From: Propionibacteriaceae bacterium UBA5174
GTDB lineage: Bacteria > Actinomycetota > Actinomycetes > Propionibacteriales > Propionibacteriaceae
NCBI GenBank assembly: GCA_002413345.1
Contig: DHWU01000043.1
Location: 1 to 43,171 of the forward strand
Direction of reading: 5' to 3'
DNA length: 43,171 bases
Shown here in pieces: positions 22,476-31,800 of this stretch. The first letter of the stretch is position 1; the number at the start of each line of letters is the position of its first letter. The notes beneath the pieces are model-generated. The model was not told the DNA's origin and ran no database searches. It saw only the letters and a program-made list of their open reading frames with translations. The position numbers and the translations under genes were made by a program.

Positions 22476-23843
22476 ATGACCCGCACAGTGAAGCGTCAAC
22501 CCAAATTGCTGCTGGCTATCAGCGTCGCGGCGGCGATCGCTGCCAGTGGCCTGGTGGCCCCGGCGCTTGTCCAAACCGATAGTTCTGCAAGCGGCCCAGT
22601 CGCGGCCGCTGCGCCCAGTCCGGTCAGTGCCGCAGGTGCACCAGCCGCTGCTGAGGCTCTGGCGAGCAGAACCAAGAAGACCAAGATCACGTCGAACATC
22701 TCCAGCGCGACCATCAGCCGCTATGGCACCAAGACCAGCACCACGTTCAGGGTTAAGGCCGCCGGCACAAAGCTGCGCTACCAGTGGCAGCAGCACTCCG
22801 CGTCCAGCAAGAAGTGGAAATCCATCAAAGGCGCAAAATCGTCGAAGTATCTCGCCAAAGCCAGTACTTGGAGCAACGGCACTCGGTTTCGGGTGATCGT
22901 TACCGGGAAGCGTGGCAAGAAGATTTCGAAGACTGCCAAACTGACCGTGCTTTACCCAACCAAGACGCCGGCAAAGGATGCTGCCAAAGCCTTTCATTTG
23001 AGTGGGCTGCGGCAAGGGGTGGATCTGTCGTCCTACCAATACACGCCTTCGGGCAGAGTGAACCTGTCGGCCGTAAAGTCTTGGGCTGGCACCAATGGCT
23101 TCACGATCTTGCGAAACGGGAGCGGTTCGCGGCCGATCAACACCAGTTTCACCAACGCCTGCACCAACAAGGCTGCCTCGATCGGCGCCGCGCCGGTGAC
23201 TGAGGATTGCTCCTACGCCACCTTGGCCGATGGTGCGACGGCTCGGGGCTTGAAACTTGGTGGCTACTGGTTCAACGGTTGGATCTCCAGTATCGACACC
23301 ACCAGCGAGCAGTTGTTCGCCAACAGCTACACCCCGACCGCCTCGGCGATGCAGTTTGTGACCTGGCTGGAGGCTGACGGCAACTACACCGGTTCGGTGA
23401 GCAATTCCGATCCAATCGTGTTGGATGTCGAAGCCGGCAGTGCCTGGACCAAGACGTCGGCTGCCACCGGGAAGAAATACACGGTCAGCTTGCGGGCTTG
23501 GAATGCCAGTGAGGTCACCGAGTTCCTCACAGTGGCGAAGCGCCAGCTCCAACTCGACGGCTACTACCCCAACCTGTATGTGTACATGGGCGCCAGCAAT
23601 GCCTCTCGCACCGCGAATGGGGCATACGTGTGGAGAGATGTCGCCGCGGTCGCCCGGCTCTGGGTTGCCTATTGGGGCACCGACAACGGCCGGGTACCGA
23701 CCAAACAACCTGCCGTTGGGCCGTGGGCGAGTTACGGCGGCTGGTCGATGTGGCAATACACCTCCAATAACCGGATCAGTGGTTCCGGTGTGGGGGCTCT
23801 GGATTCTGATATTGCCAAGTCCAGCGCCTGGACGCCGCGTTAG
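22476..23843 (+). CDS. Secreted GH25 lysozyme-like hydrolase
   Basis: A 455-residue secreted protein. The signal peptide is LLLAISVAAAIAASGLVAPA. An Ala/Pro/Ser linker and a Lys/Ser-rich Ig-like domain (about 68-160, with GTKLRYQWQQHS) precede the catalytic domain. The GH25 barrel starts at GVDLSSYQ, and the catalytic pair is DVE at D317 and E319 in PIVLDVEAGS. The C-terminal WSMWQYTSNN and LDSDIA are also family marks. It should cut the glycan strands of peptidoglycan. The Ig-like domain may bind wall polymers (inference). A GAAGG site precedes the ATG. Confidence 0.9.
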   Translation: MTRTVKRQPKLLLAISVAAAIAASGLVAPALVQTDSSASGPVAAAAPSPVSAAGAPAAAEALASRTKKTKITSNISSATISRYGTKTSTTFRVKAAGTKLRYQWQQHSASSKKWKSIKGAKSSKYLAKASTWSNGTRFRVIVTGKRGKKISKTAKLTVLYPTKTPAKDAAKAFHLSGLRQGVDLSSYQYTPSGRVNLSAVKSWAGTNGFTILRNGSGSRPINTSFTNACTNKAASIGAAPVTEDCSYATLADGATARGLKLGGYWFNGWISSIDTTSEQLFANSYTPTASAMQFVTWLEADGNYTGSVSNSDPIVLDVEAGSAWTKTSAATGKKYTVSLRAWNASEVTEFLTVAKRQLQLDGYYPNLYVYMGASNASRTANGAYVWRDVAAVARLWVAYWGTDNGRVPTKQPAVGPWASYGGWSMWQYTSNNRISGSGVGALDSDIAKSSAWTPR

Positions 23844-23854
23844 CGGTGGCCGTA

Positions 23855-23869
23855 CCCAGCTGAGCTGGG
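23855..23869. terminator. Weak terminator-like hairpin between convergent genes
   Basis: CCCAGC-TGA-GCTGGG forms a 6-bp stem just after the GH25 stop and is followed by GCTCTTTGGTTGTTG. The stem is short and the T-tract broken, so this is a low-strength candidate. Confidence 0.4.
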
Positions 23870-23894
23870 GCTCTTTGGTTGTTGCCTTGCTGAC

Positions 23895-24437
23895 CTAGCC
23901 TGAGTCGGCTGGGCATTCAGGGTCGGCTGCGCATTGTCGAGGGTCGGCGGCGCACTGACTAGTCTCGGCGGTCACTCCGAACTTTCCGCCCGGATCGAGC
24001 TTGCCGAGAATTGCCAGAGTCAGTTCAGAGAGCTGGGTGAGTTCCCCGGGGCTGAGGGCGTCCAGAATCATGGCGTGGACGGCCTTGGCGTGCAGCGAGC
24101 GACTGTGTTGGTAGGTGTCGATGCCAGCCTTAGTTAGCACCGCGTTGGTTGCCCTGGCGTCGGCGGGGCAGGCCGCGCGTTCGACTAGTCCCTTGCCTTC
24201 CAAACTGGTGACTACTCGCGACAGTCTGGCCAAGGTGGCATTCGTGCGGCTGGCCAGGGCTGATAGTCGCAGGCGCTGATCTTCGGCCTCTGCCAGCGCT
24301 TCCAGCAAGGTGAATTCAAAGGCGGTCAGCCCGGCCGGGGTGAGTTGCCGGTCCAAGGCGGTGGGTAACAGTTCAAGCATTGCCTGAAGGCGAGCGACAG
24401 CGATGCGCTCGGGTTGGCTCAGCTCGGCGGTGCTCAT
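23895..24437 (-). CDS. MarR-family transcriptional regulator
   Basis: A 180-residue winged-helix regulator. The HTH is LSALASRTNATLARLSRVVTSLEGKGLV and the wing RAACPADARATNAVLTKAG. The last 25 residues are unusual, with a cysteine-containing tandem repeat QCAADPRQCAADPECPAD; MarR proteins normally stop near residue 150. The tail could sense oxidation or metal, or be dispensable (inference). It faces the F420-reductase-like gene across a 90-base gap holding two near-identical palindromes, so it probably represses both itself and that gene. Confidence 0.9.
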   Translation of the reverse strand: MSTAELSQPERIAVARLQAMLELLPTALDRQLTPAGLTAFEFTLLEALAEAEDQRLRLSALASRTNATLARLSRVVTSLEGKGLVERAACPADARATNAVLTKAGIDTYQHSRSLHAKAVHAMILDALSPGELTQLSELTLAILGKLDPGGKFGVTAETSQCAADPRQCAADPECPADSG

Positions 24438-24455
24438 GTAGGTAATCCTAGCAAA

Positions 24456-24473
24456 TGGTTGCAGCTACAACCA
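24456..24473. promoter_or_regulatory. MarR operator 1
   Basis: TGGTTGCAGCTACAACCA is an 18-bp dyad with one mismatched pair, located 19 bases upstream of the marR start. It matches the second operator at 24491-24508 at 15 of 18 positions, which makes a shared regulator very likely. Confidence 0.75.
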
Positions 24474-24490
24474 TTCTCCGCCTATGGTGA

Positions 24491-24508
24491 TGGTTGTAGG
24501 TACAACTA
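24491..24508. promoter_or_regulatory. MarR operator 2
   Basis: TGGTTGTAGGTACAACTA, 35 bp from operator 1 (start to start) and 19 bases upstream of the reductase-like ATG. It overlaps the region where the reductase promoter should end. Each operator is equally distant from its neighbouring start codon, fitting control of both genes. Confidence 0.75.
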
Positions 24509-24527
24509 ATCCACTTAGGAGCATTCA

Positions 24528-25106
24528 ATGACAACCTTCAACATCGTCGGAACCGGCAACATGGCCAAGGCGATTGGCGGCATACTGGCCGACGGCGGCA
24601 GTCCAGTTAGCTATGTCCCCAAGAACCAGGTGGGCGTAACCGTCCTCGACGGTGATGTAGTCGTGTTGGCCGTCCCCTATCCGGCGGTGGCTAGCGTCGT
24701 CTCCGCTTACGCCGACCAACTCGACGGCAAAGTGGTGGTCGACATCACCAACCCACTGAATTTTGAGACTTTCGACTCTTTGGTAGTTGCCCCCGGAAGC
24801 TCGGCAGCGGCAGAGATTCAGGCCAAGTTGCCCAACTCCCGCGTAGTGAAGGCGTTCAACACCACCTTCGCCGCGACCCTGGTCACCAAGAAAGTCGGAT
24901 CGGCGCAGACCACCGTGCTAATTGCCGGTGACGATTCGACTGCCAAGCAGACGCTCGCTGCGGCCGTCACCGCAGGTGGCGTAGCGGCGATTGACGCCGG
25001 CTCGCTGCTCCGGGCGCATGAACTGGAGGCGATCGGCTTCCTACAACTCACACTCGGCGTGTCTGAGAAGGTCGGTTGGGCCGGAGGATTCGCCGTAGTC
25101 GCCTGA
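24528..25106 (+). CDS. NADPH-dependent F420 reductase-like dinucleotide-binding protein
   Basis: A 192-residue Rossmann-fold protein of the F420-dependent NADP oxidoreductase family. The N-terminal nucleotide-binding loop is FNIVGTGNMAKAIGGIL. DGDVVVLAVPYPAV and VVDITNPLNF are family blocks, and VVKAFNTTFA matches the conserved AFN segment. The acidic or basic residues that choose NAD or NADP after the second strand are not clear, and the region is short (SPVSYVPKNQ). It may act on F420, flavin or another ketone. It is controlled by the divergent MarR through two operators, suggesting a detoxification role (inference). Confidence 0.85.
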   Translation: MTTFNIVGTGNMAKAIGGILADGGSPVSYVPKNQVGVTVLDGDVVVLAVPYPAVASVVSAYADQLDGKVVVDITNPLNFETFDSLVVAPGSSAAAEIQAKLPNSRVVKAFNTTFAATLVTKKVGSAQTTVLIAGDDSTAKQTLAAAVTAGGVAAIDAGSLLRAHELEAIGFLQLTLGVSEKVGWAGGFAVVA

Positions 25107-25182
25107 GCCTGCTGCGGCGGTCTTGATCTGGATCGGCCCGGTCAGCCGCGCTGATAAGGGCGGAAAACTGGTTTCGCCGAGA

Positions 25183-26055
25183 TCATTGCGCCAAGCGGTG
25201 GCGCAACTCGGTCAGTTCCTCAGCGGCGATTGAGTAGGTGTGTTCGGCTGCCGGAAACTTGCGCTCGCGGACTGCCTCAACGTAGGCACTCAAGCCGCGG
25301 CTGGTCTCAGTTTGCAGGTCGGCGAATCGCCGAACGAATTTGGCTACCCGGCCGGTGCCCAGGCCCAGCAGGTCGTGCCAAACCAGCACCTGGCCATCAG
25401 CGGCGCTGCCGGCTCCGATTCCGATCATTATGCAATTCAGCAGAGGCATCAATAGCGCGGTCACGTCAGCTGGAACAGCCTCGACAACGATCGCGAAACA
25501 GCCAGCGTCCTGAAGGGCAAGGGCGTCGCGGATCAGGTTCTCGGCCTGGTCTGCAGTGCGTCCCTGGGCGCGATAGCCGCCCAACGAAGTGGCGGCCTGC
25601 GGAGTCAACCCGACATGACCCACCACTGCGATTCCAGCTGCCACTATGGCGCGAGCGCGATCCACCGAAGAACCGCCGCGTTCCAGTTTGACCGCATCGG
25701 CGCCGGCCTTTTTGATGAAACGTTGCGCAGTACGCACCGCCTGCTCATCGCTGGCTTCATAGGAGCCGAACGGTAGATCAGCTACCACCAAGCCACGGTG
25801 CACTCCGCGGCGAACTGCCGAAGTGAGCATCAGCATCTCGGCCACCGTAACCGGCACCGTGGAGGTGTAGCCCAAAACGACATTGGCCGCAGAATCGCCG
25901 ACCAGAACCAGATCCACGCCCACCTCATCAGCGAGGCGGGCGCTGGGGTGGTCATAGGCGGTAACCATCACGATTGGTTCTCCGCGGGACTTCATCTCAG
26001 CTAAAGAGGTCAGCGTGACCTGCCGCGGCGCGTCTTCCCGGTGTCCGCTAGACAT
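25183..26055 (-). CDS. panB: 3-methyl-2-oxobutanoate hydroxymethyltransferase
   Basis: Adds a hydroxymethyl group from methylene-tetrahydrofolate to 2-oxoisovalerate to give ketopantoate, the first committed step to pantothenate. The 290-residue protein shows VMVTAYDHPSARLADEVGVDLVLVGDS with the Mg-binding DS, then VVADLPFGSYE, KLERGG, GHVGLTPQ and the catalytic EAVPADV. It is the last gene of the operon, two bases after panD. Its N-terminus (SSGHREDAPRQ) and C-terminus are slightly longer than the E. coli protein. Confidence 0.97.
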   Translation of the reverse strand: MSSGHREDAPRQVTLTSLAEMKSRGEPIVMVTAYDHPSARLADEVGVDLVLVGDSAANVVLGYTSTVPVTVAEMLMLTSAVRRGVHRGLVVADLPFGSYEASDEQAVRTAQRFIKKAGADAVKLERGGSSVDRARAIVAAGIAVVGHVGLTPQAATSLGGYRAQGRTADQAENLIRDALALQDAGCFAIVVEAVPADVTALLMPLLNCIMIGIGAGSAADGQVLVWHDLLGLGTGRVAKFVRRFADLQTETSRGLSAYVEAVRERKFPAAEHTYSIAAEELTELRHRLAQ

Positions 26056-26057
26056 GT

Positions 26058-26450
26058 TCAGTCCTGCCCGGCGCCATTGAAGGAGCCAGCGTCGCCGTCT
26101 ACTGCCAAAATGCGATTGCGAGCGTCGACATGCACCACCTGGGGTTCGTAGGCGACGAGTTCGGCATCGGTGTAGGCCCCGTAAGAGATCAGGATCACGG
26201 TGTCGCCGGTGTGTACCAACCTTGCGGCTGCACCGTTCACCTTGATCTGGCCAGAACTGCGTTCGCCAGCGATGGTGTAGGTCTCAAAGCGGGAACCGTT
26301 GTCGACATCAACCACCGCTACCTGCTCGTTCACCCGAATATTGGCGGCATCGAGCAGGTCTAGGTCGACGGTGATAGATCCGACGTAATGCAGATCAGAG
26401 TCGGTGATGGTGGCTCGGTGAATCTTGCTCTTCAGCATGGTGCGGATCAT
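26058..26450 (-). CDS. panD: Aspartate 1-decarboxylase precursor
   Basis: Makes beta-alanine from aspartate. The 130-residue proenzyme self-cleaves between G24 and S25 in DLHYVGSITVD to create the pyruvoyl group. The N-terminus MIRTMLKSKIHRATIT is typical of actinobacterial PanD, and NGAAARLVHTGDTVILISYGAY is the conserved C-terminal core. The start overlaps the panC stop by four bases, and the gene is followed closely by panB. Confidence 0.97.
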   Translation of the reverse strand: MIRTMLKSKIHRATITDSDLHYVGSITVDLDLLDAANIRVNEQVAVVDVDNGSRFETYTIAGERSSGQIKVNGAAARLVHTGDTVILISYGAYTDAELVAYEPQVVHVDARNRILAVDGDAGSFNGAGQD

Positions 26451-27277
26451 GGGGTCACCTCGATGTTGTCGATCAGACGGGTTGAACCGACCCGGGCAGC
26501 CAACGCTATTAGCGCCGGTTCGGTAACGGTCTTGATTGGTTCGAAAGTAGCCGGGTCGACGACGGAGACATAATCAGCGGTGATGTTGGCTTGGGCAAGC
26601 GCCGCAGCCACCACTCCAGTCAGGACGGCAGCATCGCGCTCTCCGTCCACTACCCGCTGACGTGCTGCCGACAGTCCCCGAAATAGCGCGGTGGCGCGCT
26701 GGCGATCTTGGGCCGTCAACAAGACGTTTCGGCTGCTGAGCGCTAAGCCATCGGATTCCCGGACGATGGGGAGCACCTCAATCTCGGTATCGATGTTGAG
26801 GTCGGTCACCATCCGGCGGATCAAGGCGACCTGCTGGGCATCTTTGGCGCCGAAGAAGGCGACCTGTGGTCGCAGCATGTTCAACATCTTCGCCACCACG
26901 GTGGTTACTCCGGCGAAATGCCCTGGGCGGTGGGCACCCTCGAGAATCTCGGACAGTCCCGCGACGCTGACTGTGCTGGCGAAACCTGCCGGGTAGACAG
27001 TTTCGACCCCCGGAGCGAACAGAATGTCGGCGCCAGCGTCAGCAGCTAGGGCGGCATCGCGCTCCTGGTCGCGGGGATACGCGTCCAAATCAGCGGCGTC
27101 ATTGAACTGAGTGGGGTTGACGAACAGCCACACCACCACCAAATCGCAACTCCTTCGGGCCGCCCGAATCAGCGACAAATGCCCCTCGTGCAGAGCGCCC
27201 ATGGTCGGCACCAAACCGACTCGCGGTGATCCAGCCACGGCAGCGCGGACCGCCGCTACCTGATCAATAATCTTCAT
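26447..27277 (-). CDS. panC: Pantothenate synthetase
   Basis: Joins pantoate and beta-alanine using ATP to form pantothenate. The 276-residue enzyme has the nucleotide-binding signature LVPTMGALHEGHLSLIRAAR, then VNPTQFNDAADLDAYPRD, the pantoate-binding region, and FGAKDAQQVALIRRMVTDL. The KMSKS-like element is ESDGLALSSRN. It overlaps the DUF2520 gene upstream and panD downstream by four bases each. Confidence 0.97.
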   Translation of the reverse strand: MKIIDQVAAVRAAVAGSPRVGLVPTMGALHEGHLSLIRAARRSCDLVVVWLFVNPTQFNDAADLDAYPRDQERDAALAADAGADILFAPGVETVYPAGFASTVSVAGLSEILEGAHRPGHFAGVTTVVAKMLNMLRPQVAFFGAKDAQQVALIRRMVTDLNIDTEIEVLPIVRESDGLALSSRNVLLTAQDRQRATALFRGLSAARQRVVDGERDAAVLTGVVAAALAQANITADYVSVVDPATFEPIKTVTEPALIALAARVGSTRLIDNIEVTP

Positions 27278-27960
27278 CGACGGGTCGCCTCCACCATTGC
27301 ATCGTAGACATTGAGCAGGTCGGCGGTGCGTTCGGCCAGAGCTTTACGGTGCTTGGCGATGGTGTCGACATCGCCGCGCATAATCGGTCCGGTGAGTGCG
27401 TCGGGGCCCAACTGCGCCCAGTTCTCCACCGAAGCTCGGACCAACGGCAATAGGTCTTCGCGGCTCAATCCCGCTGTGGCGCCAAGCCGGGCAGCGGCAT
27501 CCTCCAAGGTGACCAAGAAGTTTGAAGCCATGGCAGCGGCTGCGTGATAGGCCGCCCGGTCAGCATCGGCAATCTCGATCGGACGCATACCCAGCTGGCG
27601 GGCCAAAGCCAGGCCGATCGGATGCCCGGAGACAGCGCAGGCCACATTGGCGAAGTCCGGTGAGCCTTGGGCTGGCACAGTCATCAAAGGGTGCAGGGAG
27701 AAGGCCAGATGGTCGCCTAACACGGTCAGGTCAGTTGCGCCAGAACAATGCCCCACCAGCGGCCCCGCTGGAATCTCGGCGGCGGCCTCAGAGATCGCCT
27801 GGTCGGGGACACACAACAGCACGACCGAGGCTCGCGGTGGCGGGGCTTCGCCGCGCCGAAGCGGCCCATCCACTTGGGTGCCGGCTGCTCGGAGGGTGTC
27901 GACCAGGGCCGTGCCGAGGCGGCCAGCACCGACAATCGCAACCCGCTGCAGTTCGTCCAT
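27274..27960 (-). CDS. DUF2520 Rossmann-fold protein, candidate ketopantoate reductase
   Basis: A 228-residue NAD(P)-binding protein. The N-terminal loop is VAIVGAGRLGTALVDTLRAAG, followed by VVLLCVPDQAISEAA. The C-terminal DUF2520 helical domain begins near AAYHAAAAMASNFLVTLED. It heads the panC-panD-panB operon with a four-base overlap to panC. No panE is present in the window, although ketopantoate reduction is the one step missing from this operon. DUF2520/PanG-type proteins have been proposed to perform it. The ATG at 27960 has GAGG before it and starts the Rossmann fold at once; the longer frame from 28113 has a low-complexity leader and is rejected. Confidence 0.85.
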   Translation of the reverse strand: MDELQRVAIVGAGRLGTALVDTLRAAGTQVDGPLRRGEAPPPRASVVLLCVPDQAISEAAAEIPAGPLVGHCSGATDLTVLGDHLAFSLHPLMTVPAQGSPDFANVACAVSGHPIGLALARQLGMRPIEIADADRAAYHAAAAMASNFLVTLEDAAARLGATAGLSREDLLPLVRASVENWAQLGPDALTGPIMRGDVDTIAKHRKALAERTADLLNVYDAMVEATRR

Positions 27961-28153
27961 CTTTTCCTCATTTAGGGCGGCTGAGTGGCGCAAGGCTTGC
28001 GCTAACGGGCCGTCCGCGCCCGCGCCTAGTGTAGATAACCTGGTCGAGCCCGCATCTTTTGGTCCCGATCCGGTGTGGGGTTTCGGGTTCGGGTTGACCT
28101 TTGGTGCGGTCATTGGTTCGACGTCTGGGTCACGCCATTCGGCCCCTGGATAG

Positions 28154-28171
28154 TTTCAACTTCTGTTGAGA
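28154..28171. promoter_or_regulatory. Candidate TetR operator
   Basis: TTTCAAC-TTCT-GTTGAGA is an inverted repeat agreeing at 6 of 7 arm positions. It ends 18 bases before the GTG start of the following TetR gene. Binding by that protein is inferred. Confidence 0.45.
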
Positions 28172-28189
28172 TGTGCGTATCGTGAAGCC

Positions 28190-28837
28190 GTGACCACGCT
28201 GACTCAAGTTGCTGAGACCCACCGCCCTGGCCCTCGTGGCGGCGGCACGGACGTTCGTGCCGAGATTCTGTGGGCCGCGCGGGAACTGTTCGCCGAGCAG
28301 GGATTCCGCGGCACCACCATCCGTGCGGTTGCTGCCCGAGCCGGAGTGGACGTGGCTTTAGTGCCCTACTACTTCGGCAACAAGGACGCACTGTTCGAAG
28401 CCGCATTGGATACTGCTGGAGATGTCAGCGCTCGGTTGGACGAGCTCTTCGTCGGTGACCCCGCCAGTCTTGGCCAGCGTTTGGTGTTGGGCATTGATGC
28501 GATGCTCAGCGATGAAGGTTCAGGGTCTGCCATGCTCGCCCTGATGCGCTCAGCTGTTGCTGAAGGCCCCGGTAGGCAAGCCGCATTGATCTTCGCGAAT
28601 GCGGTCATTCTGGCCACGTATCGACGACACATTGAAACTCCGGATGCCGCGCTGCGGGCGTCTCTTGCGGCCAGCCAAATCATCGGGTTCGCGCTGGCCC
28701 GCTATGTGTTGAATATCGAACCCCTGGCGAGCATGAGCAGCACTGATGCCGCCGCCAATGTTGGACCTACTCTCCAGCGCTACCTGCTGGACCCGCTGCC
28801 AGAGGCTTGCGAATCAGCCCGCAAGCTCGAAGCCTGA
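28190..28837 (+). CDS. TetR-family transcriptional regulator
   Basis: A 215-residue regulator. The HTH is ILWAARELFAEQGFRGTTIRA, then VAARAGVDVALVPYYFGNKDALFEAAL. Its C-terminal domain resembles TetR_C_11-type proteins of actinobacteria (LALMRSAVAEGPGRQAAL, IGFALARYVLNIEPLASMS). The GTG at 28190 is used; the frame can extend to a TTG at 28166, but that lies inside the inverted repeat. The large activase gene follows after 16 bases in the same direction, so the two are probably co-transcribed and the activase is a likely target. Confidence 0.9.
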   Translation: MTTLTQVAETHRPGPRGGGTDVRAEILWAARELFAEQGFRGTTIRAVAARAGVDVALVPYYFGNKDALFEAALDTAGDVSARLDELFVGDPASLGQRLVLGIDAMLSDEGSGSAMLALMRSAVAEGPGRQAALIFANAVILATYRRHIETPDAALRASLAASQIIGFALARYVLNIEPLASMSSTDAAANVGPTLQRYLLDPLPEACESARKLEA

Positions 28838-28853
28838 ACGAAACGGAGATTCC

Positions 28854-31800
28854 ATGCCCCAGGAACTGTGTCTCGGCCTTGATGTTGGATCGACCACGGT
28901 TAAAGCCGTGGTGCTCGATGGCCCCTCACTGCTGTTTAGCGCCTACCGGCGACACAACGCCGACGCCCGCGGCGCGCTGCGGGCGTTGCTGCGCGAAGTA
29001 GCCGATGCCTATCCCGGTGCCCGGCTGCACTGTGCCGTGACTGGCTCGGCTGGCCTGGGCGTCGCCGAACTGATGGGGATCGAATTTGTGCAAGAGGTGA
29101 TCGCCGGCACCGAAGCGATTGAACGGTTCGTTCCGGACACCGACGTGGTGATTGAACTCGGTGGCGAGGACGCCAAGATCACCTTCCTACGGCCAGTGGT
29201 TGAGCAGCGGATGAATGGCACCTGTGCTGGCGGGACGGGGGCGTTCATTGATCAGATGGCTTCGCTCTTGCACACTGATGCGTCCGGTCTGAACGAGTTG
29301 GCTGCTCAGTATTTGCATCTGTATCCGATTGCCTCTCGCTGTGGAGTGTTTGCCAAGTCGGACCTGCAGCCGTTGCTTAATCAGGGGGCGGCGCACACCG
29401 ACCTTGCTGCCTCGGTCTTCGCTGCGGTCGCCACCCAGACCATTGCCGGGCTGGCCTGTGGCCATCCGATCCGCGGCAATGTGGTCTTCCTTGGTGGACC
29501 GCTGCATTTCCTTCCCGAGCTTCGAAAAGCCTATGAGCGGGCGCTCGGCGGCCAGGTCGACTCCTTCTCCACTCCGGAGAATGCCCACCTCTTCGTGGCG
29601 ATCGGTGCCGCCTTACTTGCTGGCGGCAATGCGACGGTCCAGCGGCCTGGCGACTTGGCCGCCAGGCTCAGTGAGAAGGTTGTCATTCCCCTGCACGCCG
29701 CTCGGCTGCGGCCGCTATTTGCCGATGCCGCCGAACGTGCGGAATTCGATCAGCGCCATCAGCAGGTGAACGTCACTCGCGGCGAGCTCAGTGCGGCCAC
29801 CGGTCCGCTGTTCTTGGGCATCGACGCTGGATCAACCACTGTCAAGGCCGCCCTTCTGGATGCCGATGGACGCCTGGTCTTCTCCCACTATCAGGGCAGC
29901 AATAACCCGGTCGAGGTGGGGGTCAGCATTCTTCGCCAGGTGCGTGCGGAGATTCCCGAGCAGGCCTTTCTGGGCCGGGTTTGTGTCACCGGTTACGGTG
30001 AGGGGCTGCTAGCTGCCGCCTTGCGGCTGGACGAGGGCCAGATCGAAACGATGGCCCATTACCGGGCTGCGGAGCGAATCTGTCCGGGGGTGACCGCGGT
30101 GATCGATATCGGCGGTCAGGACATGAAGTATCTGCGGATCCGTGGTGGGGCGGTGGATTCAATCGCAGTCAACGAGGCCTGCTCGTCGGGTTGTGGCTCC
30201 TTCCTCCAGACTTTTGCCGCTTCGATGGGCACCGACGTGAAGACCTTCGCGGCGAATGCTGTGGAGTCTTCCTCGCCGGTGGATCTGGGAACCCGTTGCA
30301 CGGTCTTCATGAATTCGTCGGTGAAGCAGGCCCAACGTGAAGGTGCCGATATCGGCGATATCGCCGCAGGGCTGTCCTACTCGGTAGTTCGTAATGCCTT
30401 GTACAAGGTGATCAAGCTTCGCGACACTAACCAGCTTGGTGACAAGGTCGTCGTGCAAGGCGGCACTTTCCTCAACGATGCGGTCTTGCGTGCCTTCGAG
30501 TTGCAGACTTCGGCCCAAGTGATCCGTCCAGATATTGCCGGGTTGATGGGGGCCTACGGTGCGGCGTTGACCGCGCAGCGCAACTGGACCGAGGGTGACC
30601 GATCGGCTGCGTTATCGGTCGAGGAATTGGCTAGCTTCAGCGTGCAAACCGATCTGGACACCTGTCGGTTGTGCCAGAACCACTGTCAGCTAACGGTTTC
30701 CAGCTTTGCTGATGGCACTCAGCATGTCACCGGCAATCGCTGCGAGCGTGGGGCCAGCACTGAGCGAGAACCGAGGGCGAAGTCTGAGCTGCCGAACTTG
30801 TTCGATTACAAGTACCGCAGGCTATTCAGCTATCGACGACTGACTGCTGATCGGGCACCGCGGGGTGAAATCGGGATTCCGCGGGTGCTGAACATGTACG
30901 AGAACTACCCGCTGTGGTTCACGGTGCTGTCTAGCCTCGGGTTCCGGGTGACGCTGTCGGGACGTTCCAGCCACGAACTGTTCGAGTCGGGCATGGAATC
31001 CATTCCGTCGGAGAACATTTGCTATCCGGCGAAACTGGCTCATGGCCACGTCGAGCACTTGATCGAACGTGGCGTGAAGACGATCTTCTACCCCTGTGTG
31101 CCGCTGGAGACGAAAGAGATCGCTGGCGCGGACAACCACTTCAACTGCCCGGTGGTGGCGTTCTACCCGCAGGTGTTGGAGCGCAACATGGCCCGACTTC
31201 AGGGCTCTGAGGTGCGGTTCTTGGCGCCAATGCTGAATCTTGACGACCCCACCAAGCTGGCCAAACGACTGGTTGAGGTATTTGCCGACTTCGGGGTCAC
31301 CTTGGCCGAGGCGAAGGTGGCGGTTGAGGCTGGATTCGCTGAAGATGCCGCCGCGAAGGCGGACATCCGCGCTGAGGGTCAGCGGGCTTTGCAGTATCTG
31401 GCTGAGCATGATCTGAAAGGGATCGTGTTGGCCGGGCGTCCGTACCACGTGGATCCTGAGGTGCATCACGGCATTCCCAGCCTGATCAATGCGCTCGGCA
31501 TGGGCGTTTTGACCGAGGATTCGATCCTCGATCCGCAGCAGTTGGCCCTGGAGCGTCCGATTCGGGTGCGCGATCAATGGGCCTACCACACTCGACTGTA
31601 CGAAGCGGCGGCGAGCGTAGTTCAGCGTCCTGATCTGCACTTGGTGCAACTGACTTCATTCGGTTGCGGGGTCGATGCGATCACCACCGACCAGGTGGCC
31701 GAGATCTTGGCCCAAGCCGACGATGTTTACACCTTGCTCAAGATCGATGAGGTCTCCAACCTTGGTGCGGCCACGATTCGGCTGCGTTCGATGGCGGCTG

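Noticed and set aside
22440..23756. Long minus-strand frame of 438 codons opposite the GH25 gene
   Set aside because: It is a shadow. The plus-strand frame has a signal peptide, catalytic motifs and a ribosome-binding site.
28113..28166. Upstream starts for the DUF2520 and TetR genes
   Set aside because: The extensions are low-complexity or cross an inverted repeat, while the inner starts agree with the family N-termini.
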